The translations under genes and the position numbers were made by a program. Of a stretch of 64,000 nt of DNA, positions 25,989-39,809 are shown piece by piece. Positions within the stretch are counted from its first letter, which is position 1. Each line of letters opens with the position of its first letter. Source of the DNA: Plasmodium malariae (Eukaryota > Apicomplexa > Aconoidasida > Haemosporida > Plasmodiidae); assembly GCF_900090045.1 (NCBI RefSeq), contig NC_041785.1, positions 2,631,001 through 2,695,000 of the forward strand. The letters run 5' to 3'. The notes under the pieces are model-generated. The model was not told where the DNA came from, did no database searches, and was given only the letters and a program-made list of their open reading frames with translations.

Positions 25989-28538
25989 TTATTCTACTAT
26001 TTGATCAGATTTTAGTTCATTATTTTCTTTGGATATGGAATTTACGATTGTATTATCTTCCATTATCCATTCATCTATGTCTTTTCTTAAGCAATAATCT
26101 CTTGCACAATTATGAATTTCATTATTTTTTTTATTGTGTAAAACATCTCTATTAATGTCAGTCATATTTTCTGTAATTTCATGTTTCCTATCTAAATATT
26201 CTTCCGTTTTCCAATCATTTATGGAACTATCCAAATATAATTTCCTATTTTCTATATTCTCTTCATTATTACATTCTTCTAATATCGTCATATATACAAG
26301 TATACAAAGTTTTTCTACTATGTTTTCTTTTATACATCTATATAATTCTTCAAAACTCTCTCTTTGTTGTAATTCCTTTATATTTATTAGTGTTAAATTA
26401 ATTATATTTTGTTCATTTTCGTATACTTCTGAAATATTTTTTAGTTCTGTAAATTCGTTAAATGAGTTATGTTCCAAGCATTGTTCTATAATTACTTTGT
26501 TTTTTATTATCCACTGTCTCCATATATCTTTTTCTCTTTCCAGAAATGGAACCTTTTGAATTTTATTTGAAGGATTTTTTTTTGATTTTTTGCTTTCTTT
26601 TATATAGTTGTGTTCTTTTTTCCATTCATTTTTGAGATTGTTAAACCAAACTTCTTTTTTCAAATTTTCAGAAATATTTCTATGTCTTTCTATCCATTTA
26701 TTCCACAGAATTTTTTTTCTTTCAATATCACTGCTACATTTAGTATTTTCCAATAATGATTCAGCATTTTCTAAATTAGTATATGTTTTATCATCATCTT
26801 TGTTAAATACTTCTAGACATATTTCTAAAAATTCTCCTTTGCTGAATTCCCATTCTTTATTTCTAAATTCTTCAAGTACTTCCATATGTACTTCTATGAT
26901 AGTTTTATGCCTGTTCTTTGTTAGTTTCGATGAATTTACATTTTTTTTCGTGCTATTATCACGTATTTTTATTTTTTTCATAATTTCTTCATTATCATAT
27001 ATTGGGTGTTCTAAATGATCATATGTTAGAAACTTCTTTTTAATGTTAGAATATGAAGGTAGTGGTATTCTGAGGAATTTCACTTGTCTTCTTTTTATTT
27101 TTTTCCTTTTTTTAAATAGTCCTATTAAGGCGTACTACAATATAAGAGAAAAATATTTATAAAATTGTATATTACAATAATCAAATATATAATATTTTTA
27201 GCTTTTAAGTTTTAATTTACTTTAAGAAAAAAGGAAAATGCAATAATAGTTATAATGCTTATCAAAAATGATGATATATTTGTGTTATTTATATTTCCTT
27301 CAGGAACATTAACTGCATTTTTAATATATATATATTTTTTATTGTAATTATTTAAATATAGAAATTTATGTAGAATTCCTCTTACCTGAAATATTAGGGG
27401 GTTGATGTATAACAGAAGAATTTACTACATTAGGTAATCTTTCAGAAGATACAGAAGGATAATTAGTAACTTGTTTTACTTTTAAGTCTTTATCAGTTTT
27501 AGATTCTGATGTAGTGTCACCTAATGGTAATTTTTCTTCAACTTGAGGAAGCATTGATGCTTTTGGTGGTGCATCTTCAGGTCTCATACTGGTATCGTTA
27601 GTCGTTGGAGTATCAGGTGGTGATGATATTCCTTCTTGATGAGTTTCCTGTTCGAGTTGCACTCCTGTTTCAGGTTGTGTTTGTTCGTGTTTAACTTCAG
27701 CGCCTTTTTGCGTTGAAGCTTGAGATTCAGTTTGTTCTATATTTCCATTTGGATGTACTTTTTGTGAATTTCCTTCTTCATATGCAGATTGGCCTTCTAG
27801 ATTTGAACGAACAGTTACACAATAATCAAGTGTATTAAACGTTTCAGGATTCAGTATGTTACATGATGATTTTTTACTTCCTCTTTTTGTTTGTGTTTCT
27901 TGGTAACAATCTTTAATTAAGCTTTCTTTTGTCTTAAAAAATTTTTGCCTCTCATTAATCCACACATTATATTCGTTACATTTCCTTGCACATGTAGAAA
28001 CACATTTATTTGAATATAGTTTTTTTAAGCGAGATATTTCTTTCAGATCAACATTTTTTTTTTCACAGAAATCATGCACTTCATATTGTAAATCTAAAAT
28101 AGCTTTATCTTTTTCATATAAAATCACAGGGCATCCTCCATATTTAGTTAGATGTTTATAGTAAGGTTTTATATACTCCTTTAGTGTACCTTCCCACTTA
28201 TTTTTATCTCTGTAAAGTGGTGCAGTTTTATTCCTTATTAGATAATCAGCCAATTCTAGGCACACACTCCTAAATTTGTTTTTATTTTCATTATTTAAGT
28301 ATCTTGTTTTATTTTGTATATATTGCTTAATGCTTTTAAATTCTTGCGTTGAATAATAACTTAATGCAAAAAGGCCTAAAACTCCAAAAGGCTAGATTTA
28401 AAAAAAATGGTTAAGAATTATTTAAGTACTAATTTTTAGCTTACTTGTATTAGCACTTTTTTTATTATAAATAATTTATGAATTAATTTAACTATATTAA
28501 AAAACATTTAGTATTACTGAGGTATAACATTTTTCCAT
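25989..28538 (-). CDS. STP1 protein, four exons, apparently complete
   Basis: Complete STP1-family gene, 754 residues. Exon 1 (28538-28518) is only 21 bases, MEKCYTS, ending at a GTAATA donor. Exon 2 (28391-27386) begins P-F-G-V-L after a CTAG acceptor and carries the extracellular Cys-containing domain, with motifs GGCPVILYEKD, DFCEKK, CARKCNEYNVWINERQKFF and SCNILNPETFN. A Gln/Glu/Pro/Thr-rich stalk (about residues 205-340) follows. Exon 3 (27312-27221, 92 bases) encodes the membrane segment ISSFLISIITIIAFSFFLK. Exon 4 (27134-25989) encodes a basic juxtamembrane stretch (KKRKKIKRRQVKF) and a long cytoplasmic tail with Trp motifs such as LWNKWIERHR, WFNNLKNEWKKE and FLEREKDIWRQWI, like SURFIN/STP1 tails. 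Splice phases 0, 1 and 0 all agree and no stop interrupts the frame. Likely a variant antigen at the infected red cell. STP1 identity rests on remembered family features. Confidence 0.9.
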
Positions 28539-31500
28539 AATGAATCTATATTAATATCTAAATGATTCACAATAAAGATGTGAAAGAATAATTAAAATTT
28601 ATATCTTTTTATTTATTAGTAACATAATATTAAAATAAATTTATATTAACAGAAAGTATAAAATATTAAAATGAATAATAATATATATGAAAACTATAAA
28701 ATAATTGAATTCACCATATATTTATTTTAAATATTTTTTATTTTTTACCTGAAATATATCACAACTGGATATATACCCCAAATTTTTGATATTAAATCAC
28801 AATTTATGTTATATTTTTATGTAAAATTTACACTACCTATATAAAGAAAATTTCAGATAATATACAATAAAAAAATTACTTATAAATAATATTAATAAAT
28901 GATATAAATTATATTCTGTAAAATTATCATTAATATAAATAATGCGCCTTTCTTACCCACCAGAACAGAGTTACATATACGAATATTATTATTATTTTAA
29001 TGTTATTAATTCTTTTTATTTTTTTGTTATTACGAAAATGAATAAGTCATAAGCATGATAAAAATTATTAGAATTTTATTGCTTTAATTTGTATATTATT
29101 TCTTATGTAAGAATTAGAAAGTTATTATTAGAGTATTATTAGTTTTTTGTACATAATATATTGTAATTAGATATAAGAATTTATAATATATGAATTATGA
29201 TAAATTCGTGTTAAAGTTGTGAAAGCATTACACTATTAATTTATATAAATAATTTTTATATTATATATATGAATTACCTAATAATTAATTATTTATGGTA
29301 TACATTTTGTTATTAAATTATTTTAAAATAAAGTATTTTAATATATATACATGTTTTCGCGAATATCTCTATTACTTCTTTTAAACATTTACTATTCAAT
29401 TGGGGATACATTTTAATTAATAAAATATAAATTAGTAATATTAAATAATTAAAATAAAATTGAATACTTATTAAACATATGAAGAATTTGCTAGATATAT
29501 CTTATAAGAAAAATAACTGTATTATAAAATTGAAAGAACGCAAAATAAATTAGAACTTTTTAATAATAATAATAATAATACGATTCCATGTATATAGAAT
29601 AATATATTACATTAAATAATACAAAAAAGTACTGGAACTGAATAATTATTATTGTCTAATTATTAATATATGTATTAATATAAATAGATTAAAAGAATGT
29701 CCCTTAATTTTTTTTTTTCAATGCATATGAAATCTATATAAAAATTTTTTTTCAACGTTATTAATAAATATTTATACTAAATGAAGAATAAAGATGCTCA
29801 TATATTGTTTTATAATACTTTTAAAAAAAAAACTTGTTTAAATTTGATTACAGAAGAATTTAAAGTTGTTCCAAATAAGATAAATTATATTATTATAACG
29901 TAAATACGTTATTTATATATTTAATAATTCCTTTTAAACAAGTAAATAAATGATAGAAAATGGTGAGAAAAAAAAAAGAAAAAAGTTATAAATTCATAAT
30001 ATATTTTCATAACTAATCTTTTCCCAAAGAAAATTATGTTATTATGGTTATCTTTTATTAATCATTTATATTAAGGACTTATAGTTTTATTTATTTTTTA
30101 TCCTTGAATTTAGCTTTATACAATTTTTTTGTTTTTTTTCCTATTTCTTGTTTTTATTTAAATCGCTTATATAATATCCAATTTTTTTTTTTTTTTTTTC
30201 AGATATAATGTTTAATAAGAATATACAATGGAATATATATAAAAATAGTTTATAATGTTTTAAGATATTATATATTTAATTTTTTGTATTTTAATGAATT
30301 AATTATATATATAAGTATATATAGTATATAATGAACTTATAGGAGTAAATATGTAGCAACATAAAACAAAATAAGATTTTTTCAAATATTTATAAACATT
30401 TATGAAGAACTGAGTAATAATTGTTTTCAAATGTATATGTATCAATATTTAATCATATTTTTTATTTCGATGTATACTTTGTAGGTACATTCATATAACA
30501 AAGCTTTATTTGCTATAGATAATTATTTGATTTTGTTAAGAAGCATGCTATATAATTATTCTCTTAAAATGTTTAAAGATATATATATATTTTACCAACA
30601 TTAACTGAGTGTGTACAATAAAATTTTTAATTTATATATATTAAACAAAAGTATAATTTAATTAAAAACATAATACTTTAAAAATAAAAGTTTTTAATAT
30701 AGAAGAAAAAATAGTTATCATAGAAAAGTTTTTTATAATTTTACTTTTAAAAATTTTTGGTCTACTAATTCATTAATACAAAACAAAATTATTTACATTA
30801 ATTTGTTTAACACTTAAAGGATATGATTAAAAATTTAATTTTATTAAGTTCTAAGGTTTTTCTCATATTTTGCTTATATTTTTTATCAAAAACGTTGAAA
30901 ATGCATACATTAAAAAAAAAAAAAATGATAGGTGAGTTGAATAGTTTACAAAAAAAATATTTTTACATGGTTCAAATTTAATATTATAAAAAATTAAAAA
31001 AAAAACATATGAATAAATTTATATTTGTAACAAAGTAAAAATATAATTTCCTAATGATATTAAAATTGACTGATACAAAAATTTTACTTATTTTTATTGA
31101 TTTTATCTTATTATATAATTAAGTAACTTTATGATGTTTATAAATTTTTATATATTTTAGGACATCTTTTCATATTATAATATTTTATGGTACCTGCTCT
31201 AAATAATATATACAATAAATAAATATAAAATAGATGAAAGGATAAATTATTCTTGTATATTTTTAAGATAAAATTTTTCTATAAAAAATTTTTAACTGCT
31301 TTTATATGAAGTATTTCTTATACAACATAGTGATATTATAATAATTTAATCGTTAAAATACATTTAATTATTAATTAAATGCTTTCAGAAATATATTTTT
31401 CATTAAAAATCTACATGTTTTATATACATAATAGAACAAGAAAAAAAAATTTTTTTTTAATTTAAATTATCATTAATCAACATAATAATATATTATATAA

Positions 31501-31990
31501 ATAATATGGATATTCATTTTTATTTATAATGATAATTAGTTATATATATTATGATAAAATAGAAGTAAGAATGATTGGTATGTTCTTGTAAATTAATATA
31601 TTTTTTTTGTTTTTTATTGTTAATTAATACATAGTTCATTTAATGTTACTCAATTTTTTATAAAAACTTTGCGCATATTTCTAAACCAAAAATAGTTGAT
31701 ATTATATTATTGAAGTTTATTTAATTATATAAAATAATTATTTGTGATATTATGGTTGTATAAATTATGTTAAAATAATCCATAATAATTTATTATTTAT
31801 ATGAACTAATACTATATATATGAGAAAGTTACTAAATTTTTTTATATATAAATTTTTTTTGGTAAAACCCTTAAATAAAAAACGAAACAAATGAATATGA
31901 AAATAATAATATACAATATTAAAATATAATTATTATATTTAAATAAAAAATAATAAAAGCACAAGAATAATCCATAATTTTAGTTATTTG
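28539..31990. other. AT-rich spacer upstream of STP1
   Basis: No coding sequence. The STP1 5' region at about 28,740-28,800 (minus strand TTTAATATCAAAAATTT) is shared with 42,490-42,515 upstream of the second STP1 gene. The larger conserved block is annotated separately. Beyond 30.5 kb I see only low-complexity A/T. Confidence 0.45.
30120..30430. repeat. STP1-upstream conserved block, copy 2
   Basis: AACTTATAGGAGTAAATATG followed by AACATAAAACAAAATAAGAT and TTTTTTCAAATATTTATAAA aligns with 9,320-9,400 and 45,278-45,350. It lies about 1.8 kb upstream of this gene's start codon. It is non-coding and is probably a duplicated 5' flank. Confidence 0.6.
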
Positions 31991-32210
31991 CATTTATAAA
32001 AATATTTTTACATAATCTCACTAAAGATATCTTTATTTTCATTAATATTTCCTTCTTTATTTTCATCCACATAAATTTATATCTTATGTACATATATATT
32101 GTTTCTTTCTAAATGTTCTATTGTTATATTATAGGGAACTGATAGTATACTCACATATAGGAATGTTACTTTTATATTTACAACTATATAAGTCAAAGCT
32201 TTAAAGCATT
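31990..32210 (-). pseudogene. Short coding remnant, possibly a variant-antigen C-terminus
   Basis: The minus strand reads VSILSVPYNITIEHLERNNI, then VHKI, a stop, and IYVDENKEGNINENKDIFSE before a final stop. The composition (codon variety, acidic Asn/Glu-rich ending) is unlike the surrounding spacer. It lies downstream of the PIR pseudogene on the same strand and could be its displaced tail, but homology is unproven. Confidence 0.3.
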
Positions 32211-32599
32211 TCTTATTTTAATAATATTTGTCTATTCTTTACCATATTTGTTTTACACAATTTCCTGTTTTATTTTATTACATGTGAGATATTTATCATT
32301 TAGCATACTTCTGTAACTGATATAATTTTCTTATATATTTATATGTATAACATTATATATAAATTTATACAATTTTTTTGTGTTTAATTTTTTTTTAATT
32401 TTGTAGCTATAATATATACAACAGTTAATCTTGGATATTTTTCTATTTATATATTTAATACAAAGGATTTACGTATTTTCTCTATTACATTAATTTTTTT
32501 TTTTGTCTTACTAAATATAAATGAAATTATAACATGCACATGAGTGCTTTTCACTATGTTTTTTCTAAATAATTAAACTTTTCCTTTGAAGACATTAAA

Positions 32600-34310
32600 T
32601 ATGGTTTTATCTAAAATAATATGAAATATGTAATCTCCTTTTTCTATAGTTTGCATTTATGGATTTTGGAATACAAAATTTAAACTGCGCATGTATGGAT
32701 TATGAATATGATAGTTAATTCCTTCTTTTGGTGTTACCTTTTTATGTAACAACTTTCTAAAGGGTGTACAGTAATATAGAAAAGTGTAGAATAAAACATG
32801 AATAATATATTTATTTTATAATTGCCTAAATTGGGGAAACTTTAGATGATGAATTAATATATTTTCCCATTTTTTTGGAAACTTTTATCCATTTTATAAT
32901 AAATGGGAATAGTGAAATATATTCGTAATATCATAATAAGTAAGAAATGATGAAAATATTATTGTAGAACATATCAGATTTATTATGTGAAATATTAGAA
33001 GAAATAGAATTACTAATGCGTGTTAAACCAGATTTTTTCTGAGGGGAATAGATTTTACATCGTATTCCTACTGTTTTAGTTTAAGGCACACTTGGCTGTA
33101 TGTAGGGCCATGATTTATCTTTTACTATTCCTTCTTTTTTACAAAGCAGCTGATGTTCAGTATCTATATTTTTTTAAAATTAATGATTTTGAATGGAAGT
33201 ATGATTGGCCATTTATTCTTCTGATATTTGAGAGTGAATCATACCTTTCCTTATTAAAATTTTGAATTTTGTTCAAATAATTCTGTAGGAATGATTTATT
33301 TTCTTTTGTGGTACTTATGCTTGATTTTTTGCTTTCTTGTTCTGATTTTTTATTCTCTCGTGTTACTTTTCTACACCTATTATAAAAAAAGCATGTTTAG
33401 GAGAAGGATGAGTAAATGGTGAAGTTAGATTATTAAGAGATTTAGCCGATGTCAAAATCACATGATATTTTATTTGTCCACCTTGTAATATGTTATATTC
33501 TATTCTTCTGTATTCAAGTTTTTTATATTTTAGTTTTTCATCAATATTATCTGTACTCTTGAAAAAATAAATTGAACCCAACTTATCTATATGAGATCCA
33601 CCATAAATCTCTGATTTTCCGGTTTCTAAGGTGTTTTCTAATATTTAATTATCAAGTTTTTTATTTCGCTTAAATTTAATGTAGATAAAAATTTACCAGG
33701 GACAAATTCATATTGGCATTCAAAATATTTTTGATAACTCATTGAATGTGTATCTTCACAGCATTCTTTTATATTTTTATGCTTTTTACATAGTATAATA
33801 ATATTATTAATATATTTTTCGTACTTACTGTATGTAACAACTTCACGGGTATCATACGTTTTAATACTACAATAATTTAGAAAATAATCCTGCAAACATT
33901 TATCTTATAAGTTATCATTTAACATTTGAGAAGTACCATATATAAGCTTAATTTCACAATAGGAAGAGTTGTAAATTTCATTTATACATTTTTGTAATTT
34001 AAGAATGTTACTAATTAATGTTTTCCCATTATTATTTTATAATTTATCTCGTCGTATTACCATTATTTCTAAATATATTCAATATTTATAATGTGAGAAT
34101 TGCGTATCATATACTTCTGTATTATTATTTTTTGAAATATTTTCTGCATTTTTTGAAATTTGTGTACAAAGTTTATAAGAGCCATTTATATCTTACTTTT
34201 TTTTGAAAATTTGATATTCACCATAATATAGCATAATAACAATTGTATTTAATTCGTGGTATATGTTACATTATGGCAACTTTTCCAAAATTTTATTCTG
34301 AATATTAAGA
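32600..34310 (-). pseudogene. PIR (Plasmodium interspersed repeat) pseudogene
   Basis: Exon 1 remnant at about 34,305-34,250 reads ILEKLP, a stop, then CNIYHELNTI, the typical PIR start. The main exon reads AENISKNNNTEVYDTQFSHY, then LQKCINEIYNSSYCEIKLIY. An open stretch at 33,895-33,638 follows, with KYEKYINNIIILCKKHKNIK, ECCEDTHSM, YFECQYEF and LSTLNLSEIK; this Cys-Cys and Y-x-x-C spacing is characteristic of PIR (vir/cir/kir) proteins. After a frameshift, 33,581-33,363 continues the variable region, and a Ser/Lys-rich part runs to about 33,000. A C-terminal basic tail may be readable near 32,740-32,600. Numerous stops and frameshifts mean it is inactive. The family would normally encode variant proteins of the infected-cell surface. 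Confidence 0.8.
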
Positions 34311-37300
34311 AGATATAATGAATTGTATGGACTTAAATTTTATTTTTAAAAAAAGAATTTTTATGGTATTTGAGTGAAATAAGTTATTTAAACTATAAAA
34401 CATTAATTATTATTTTTTTTAAATAAAAATGTATGCGAATTATTGTTAAGTTAAACTTTCCATTTTATTTTGTGATGAACAATATAATAGATTATATCAA
34501 TATTGTAGGGGTTCAAGTGACTATATAAAGAAGGTAAAGGGAGAAATTTCATTCATATATTGTATATGACTCTATATATATTTTGGAAAGATTATAAGTA
34601 TTCGTTATTAATATATATTAGTTAATTATTATTTGGGATTGTAATTTCGTATTTTTATTAGTTAAAAAAAAAGAAATAATATTTTTTAATTTTTAAAAAT
34701 TAGATATCAAAATAATTATGATATGTTACATGTAAAATAAAATGGTTATACACAAAATACAATTCTATTAATATATTAGTTAATATAATAATTTGTTTTC
34801 ATATTTTTGTAATGTGCCCAAATTACAATTTTTGCTGAAATATATATTTATCCTTTTTTTTGATTTATTATATTGTTTTTATATAAATTTTCTTATATAT
34901 ATATATTTTTTAATATGTGTCATTATTTTAATGTGATGTTTAGAACTATATTAAATATATTATTTCATAGAAACTATTCTTGCAATTATTGAATTAAATA
35001 TATAAATTATTTATATCAAAATTATCTGAGTGAATATCACAAAAATAAATATTTATTTAAATATAACTGAATTATAATATAAGGATAAGTATGTGACATG
35101 AGCAATATATGGTTTTCAGTAAGGCAAATAAAAATTATTATATGAGAACGTTTAACAATTGTAACTTTGACACAAGGTAAATTCCGTTCCCTCTTATTGT
35201 AGAAAAATAATTCCTTCTTTTTATATACATTTAAAGCATATCATTTAAAGTAATTTTTATTATTTACTTTATGTTTTTCATAATATAAAATGGTGTTTTC
35301 ATATATAAAAAATATCAAAAACATTTACATAGAAAAAAAATAACGAATTAAATTATTTTGGAAAAAATATTCTTAAAAAAATTTTTAATTAAATATCTTA
35401 AAAATAGAGGGATTTAATACTTTTATATTTTTAAGGTAAAATATAATTTTATAAAAATATTAAAAGAAATTTACATAGTATAAATCATTAATATATATAT
35501 AAAATAATGTTTTTATTATTTGCAGATAATGTAATAATTATTAAAATAAGTATTATATTATTGTGAAATTCATAATTATTCTTTAATAACATATGTGTTA
35601 TTCTATTACATGGTAATGAATTATTTCAAAAAAAATAATAGAATTCAAAATGATCATTATTTTGTAATTCATTGTACGTAATTTTCTTATTAGGAGGTTA
35701 TCCTCATTTGTGAGCGTGCAAAATAATATATTTTATATATAATGACACCATATTTTGAAGAGTTTTTTAATAAACTTGAAGTAAATGCTTCTATCATTAA
35801 CATGTAAGTAATTTGAAGAAATATCTGCTTTTTATTATTAGTTGAGTGCAATAGAAAATACATTTGTTTCTCTTTTTATGAAATATTAACATTGATTTTA
35901 TGTATGTTAAATAGGAAGAAATATATTGAGAATATACATATTTATATAATGAAATAGTTTTTACACAAATATTTTGTTTTTTGATATAATTTAATTTGTT
36001 ATATTTGTAGTTTTTTATTTAAAATTTTTATTTTTCACTTTATGCATAATAAATATATTTTGTTCCATAATATTATGACATTCTATAGTTTATCTTGTTA
36101 TTATACAGATAGCATGTATAATATTAATCTTATTTATTAATGGTATGTTAATAATAATTGTGATAAAAAGGAAACCACAAATAATGCATATTTAATTGTG
36201 CCCAAAAAAATAAAATTATGTTACAGGTATATTTAAAAGGATAATGTTTTTTTATTATCACTTGTATGATTATCTTTTATGGGATTTATTTGATTAGAAC
36301 AACACTTCTTGTGTTTTCCTTGAATATTTATTCTAATATTTTTATTAATGGTATATTAATTAATCGTTTAATTGATTACACTTCAAACCATGTTATATTA
36401 GTGAGATATTTTGATCATTTTAATTATTATTGAATTTTGTTAAAATGCTTTCTTAATTAGTTCTTAAGTTTGATTTTATTATATTTTTCCTATAGAATTT
36501 GATTACATGTTTTAGTATATTTTAAATATATAGTTAGTTACGTTTAACTATAGCTATTATTAATGTGTTATATGGTCTTTAATTATTTTTAAAATGAGAG
36601 TTTTTTCATTTATTCATATGAATATATTTATTTTTTTTTTTATAATATGGGCTTACAAGATTAAGTTATCAGTTCAAAAGTTTCGATGTTTTATTTATTT
36701 TGTATTTATTTTATGTTACCATATGGAATGGAAAATTATGATGATAATTTATATAATATATTTATGTTCAATGTATTTTATAAATAAATATTTAGTTATT
36801 CATACAAATTGTGAAAAAATTAAATTTATATAAAATCATTTTTAGTAAATTTCTGAATTTTTGATTGTTTTATATATAAAATTATAGATATGTAATAAAA
36901 TAATTTTCTTTTTATGAATGATTTATTTATAGTTCACTGCTAATTTTGAGCATTATAATTTCTTATAACTAAAAAATATCTAGGTACAAGTAATATTTCT
37001 TTTAAAATGTTATTTTAATTAAATTATTTAAGAATTACTTATGAATTATAAATGAATTTTATAATTATATGTTATATTTCTATTTTTTCTTTTTTTATTG
37101 AAAAATGTAATTGTAACATTCATAGATGATTAATAGGATATTAAAGTTCATTATGGAAGTATTCTTCTTTTTGTTTTGTATTAATAATTATTCTCTCAAA
37201 ATAAATTATATATAATTAGATGTTCTATTACAAATAATGGAATTAAAAAAAAAAAATTTTTTTTTTATTATCAGATAAATTTTAATGAAAAATAATTTAT

Positions 37301-39809
37301 ATATATATGCGATTATGTAAGTTTCTCTCTATATTTTCTAAAATAAAAGTTGGTAATAACTTAGAGTTATTTTAAACTATGCAGAATATATGTTCATAAA
37401 TATCAAAATTTTCATAATAATAATCATACTCTTTTTAATATAATAAAAAGTATTAAGTATAAATCTACGTTAATTTTGCTTTATTCACAATTATATCATT
37501 TTTTTTTAACGATTAGATACGTTATAATAGTGATGAGCGAATATTTTATCGCATATCTATATAATATTTAATTATAAAAATGTAATAAATAAAATATTTT
37601 GCATACAATGTATATATGAACACTTCAGATAATTGCATTTGATATATCAAATTTTCTATTTTATATATACAAAAAAGAAAAATTATAGTTATATTTATCA
37701 TTTGTTATACTTCTTGATATTATATATATTGATTGTATAGATTCCTGGTAACTAATATGTATATATTTTTTTTAATTATTTTCTTATGTGTCTATGAGAT
37801 ACAAAAATTGTAAGGAAAAAATGGAAAAATTTATGTAGGAATATTAATAATCATGATAATAAAAATTTAAATAAAATTTATAAGTTATTCTTTATTAATT
37901 TTTAGTTAATATTATATATTACAATATGCTATTAAAATGTTCATTTTTATGTATATAATATTACATAGATATAAGAAATAGTTATAATTGTATATATATG
38001 ATTTTTTTTTTTTTTGCAAAATATTATAAATAAAAATTATTGTTTGTAACAGAAATAGTTATGTTTCATATACAATATATTTAATTAGAAATATTATAGA
38101 TGTTTAAGGTTCTTATAATAATCATATTTTATGTGGAAAAATATATATCATAATAGAAAATATATTGTAAATTTATGCTTTTTTTTCTATTCATGTCTTA
38201 TTGTATTTATTTATATTAGACAACTAATAAACATAATTGCTTATTTGAGTACAAATTTTTATATTTTTCACGTCAAATCAATTCTTTTTATTAAGGATTT
38301 TTAGATATATTTTAGAACAATTATAAAAACCAAGCATTTATATATACTGTTGGTAATAAGGTAGTGTCACATATTCAGATTAAAAATTTGATATTTTTTA
38401 AATTTATATATGTACGAATAAACAAATTTTAATGATGATTTTAACAATTTAAATTAGTTTTTTATATTTTTAACTAATAATATTCATCACAATTTAGTGA
38501 GAATTGCGTAATGGAAAGTTTGTATGTAATGTCATTTTTCCTTTTTTTTATCTATTTTGTGCATCCGAGATGTGATTAATGAATATATAATTTATCATAT
38601 ACTTCAAAATTTTTTTATGTATTATAATAATAATTTAAGTAATATAATATTGTATATTATTATGGTTGTTATACTTACATTTGAGTTGAGATATACAGAG
38701 CTTTAAAATTTATTATTTAAATATTATATGAAGGAAGAATTTGTGGAAATTAATATTGGCAGTGCACTTCTTTCATAAAGATATATTAAATTAATCAACC
38801 AACATTTTTTATTAGTGTTAAGGGTTTTTGAATTTAGGTAATATTGTATGTGGTATTTTTAAAATATATAACATTTAAAAGAAAAATAACACATCAATAT
38901 AAGTGAAGAGTATAAAAACATATTAAATAGTAAACAAAAACAAAAACAAAATAAATTAAGACGAAATTTTCTATTTTTAATATATATGAATATAATTTAA
39001 AGAAATAAGCTTTGAAAAGTATATATAGAAACGAATAAATTAATATATATCTCAATGAATAAATAATTTATATTTAGTCGGTGCAGTATTATGTATATAT
39101 TTAATTCGTAATCTGTAAATTTTTTAATGTGTGAGTACTTTTTTTTTGTACACTGTAAGATGGACGGATACATAATTATGAAGGTTACCAATAAACACTC
39201 CTTTAAACAAATATGAAATAAATTAACAAGATACAATTGTTTCTATCAATAAAGGAATAAAATAATATAAAATGTAATAAAATAATATTTGAAATTGCTG
39301 CATTGTTTTAATATATGATTATTTTTTGCTTTTGTTAAATATAGAAATTAATTTCGTATTAAATTATTGATAAAAGTTGTTATACATAATATGTATTTTG
39401 TTATATCCATTTTTTTCAATTGCTTAATGAGAATTTCCAATGAATATTTGATTTATTCTATTGTACTTTATTTTTGGTATATTTACCTTTAATTTATTTT
39501 TTAATTAACTCATATTCGTAATTTACGTTCCATGATTACGTTCCTCTTTAGTATTGCTTACAACTTTATATTATTTTTCTTCTTTATTCCATTATGATAA
39601 CAGATTACATAAGAAATATTTTTCATTGAATGTAAAAGTTTTCTCTTAATTAGCATCCGAATATACTTTGATGTATACCTACGAATTTATTAGATGTATT
39701 TTTCTGCTATTTCATTAGATTTTTATATTTACACGTTATTATCTATAGAGTTTACGAATATATTTTCTTCTCTTATCCAATCTTCTATATCTTTTCTAAA
39801 GCTTAATTC
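34311..39809. other. AT-rich spacer
   Basis: No full gene model. An isolated exon-like open stretch at 35,742-35,803 (plus) begins MTPYFEEFFNKLEVNASIIN and ends at a consensus GTAAGT donor, but no downstream exon is found. Open frames near 36,594-36,833 and 38,997-39,236 are T/A-rich and show no family motif or coding composition, so they are not called. The interval 39,480-39,800 holds the 3' flank of the second STP1 gene. Confidence 0.4.

Noticed and set aside
26134..27018. Plus-strand open frames of 136-141 codons
   Set aside because: Antisense to STP1 exon 4, which has full splice support and family motifs.
36594..36833. 79-codon plus-strand open frame with ATG
   Set aside because: Phe/Ile/Tyr-rich translation of A/T spacer. 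No first-exon partner, donor or family motif.
38997..39236. 79-codon minus-strand open frame
   Set aside because: It has an ATG but no recognisable motif or splice context, and its composition matches spacer.
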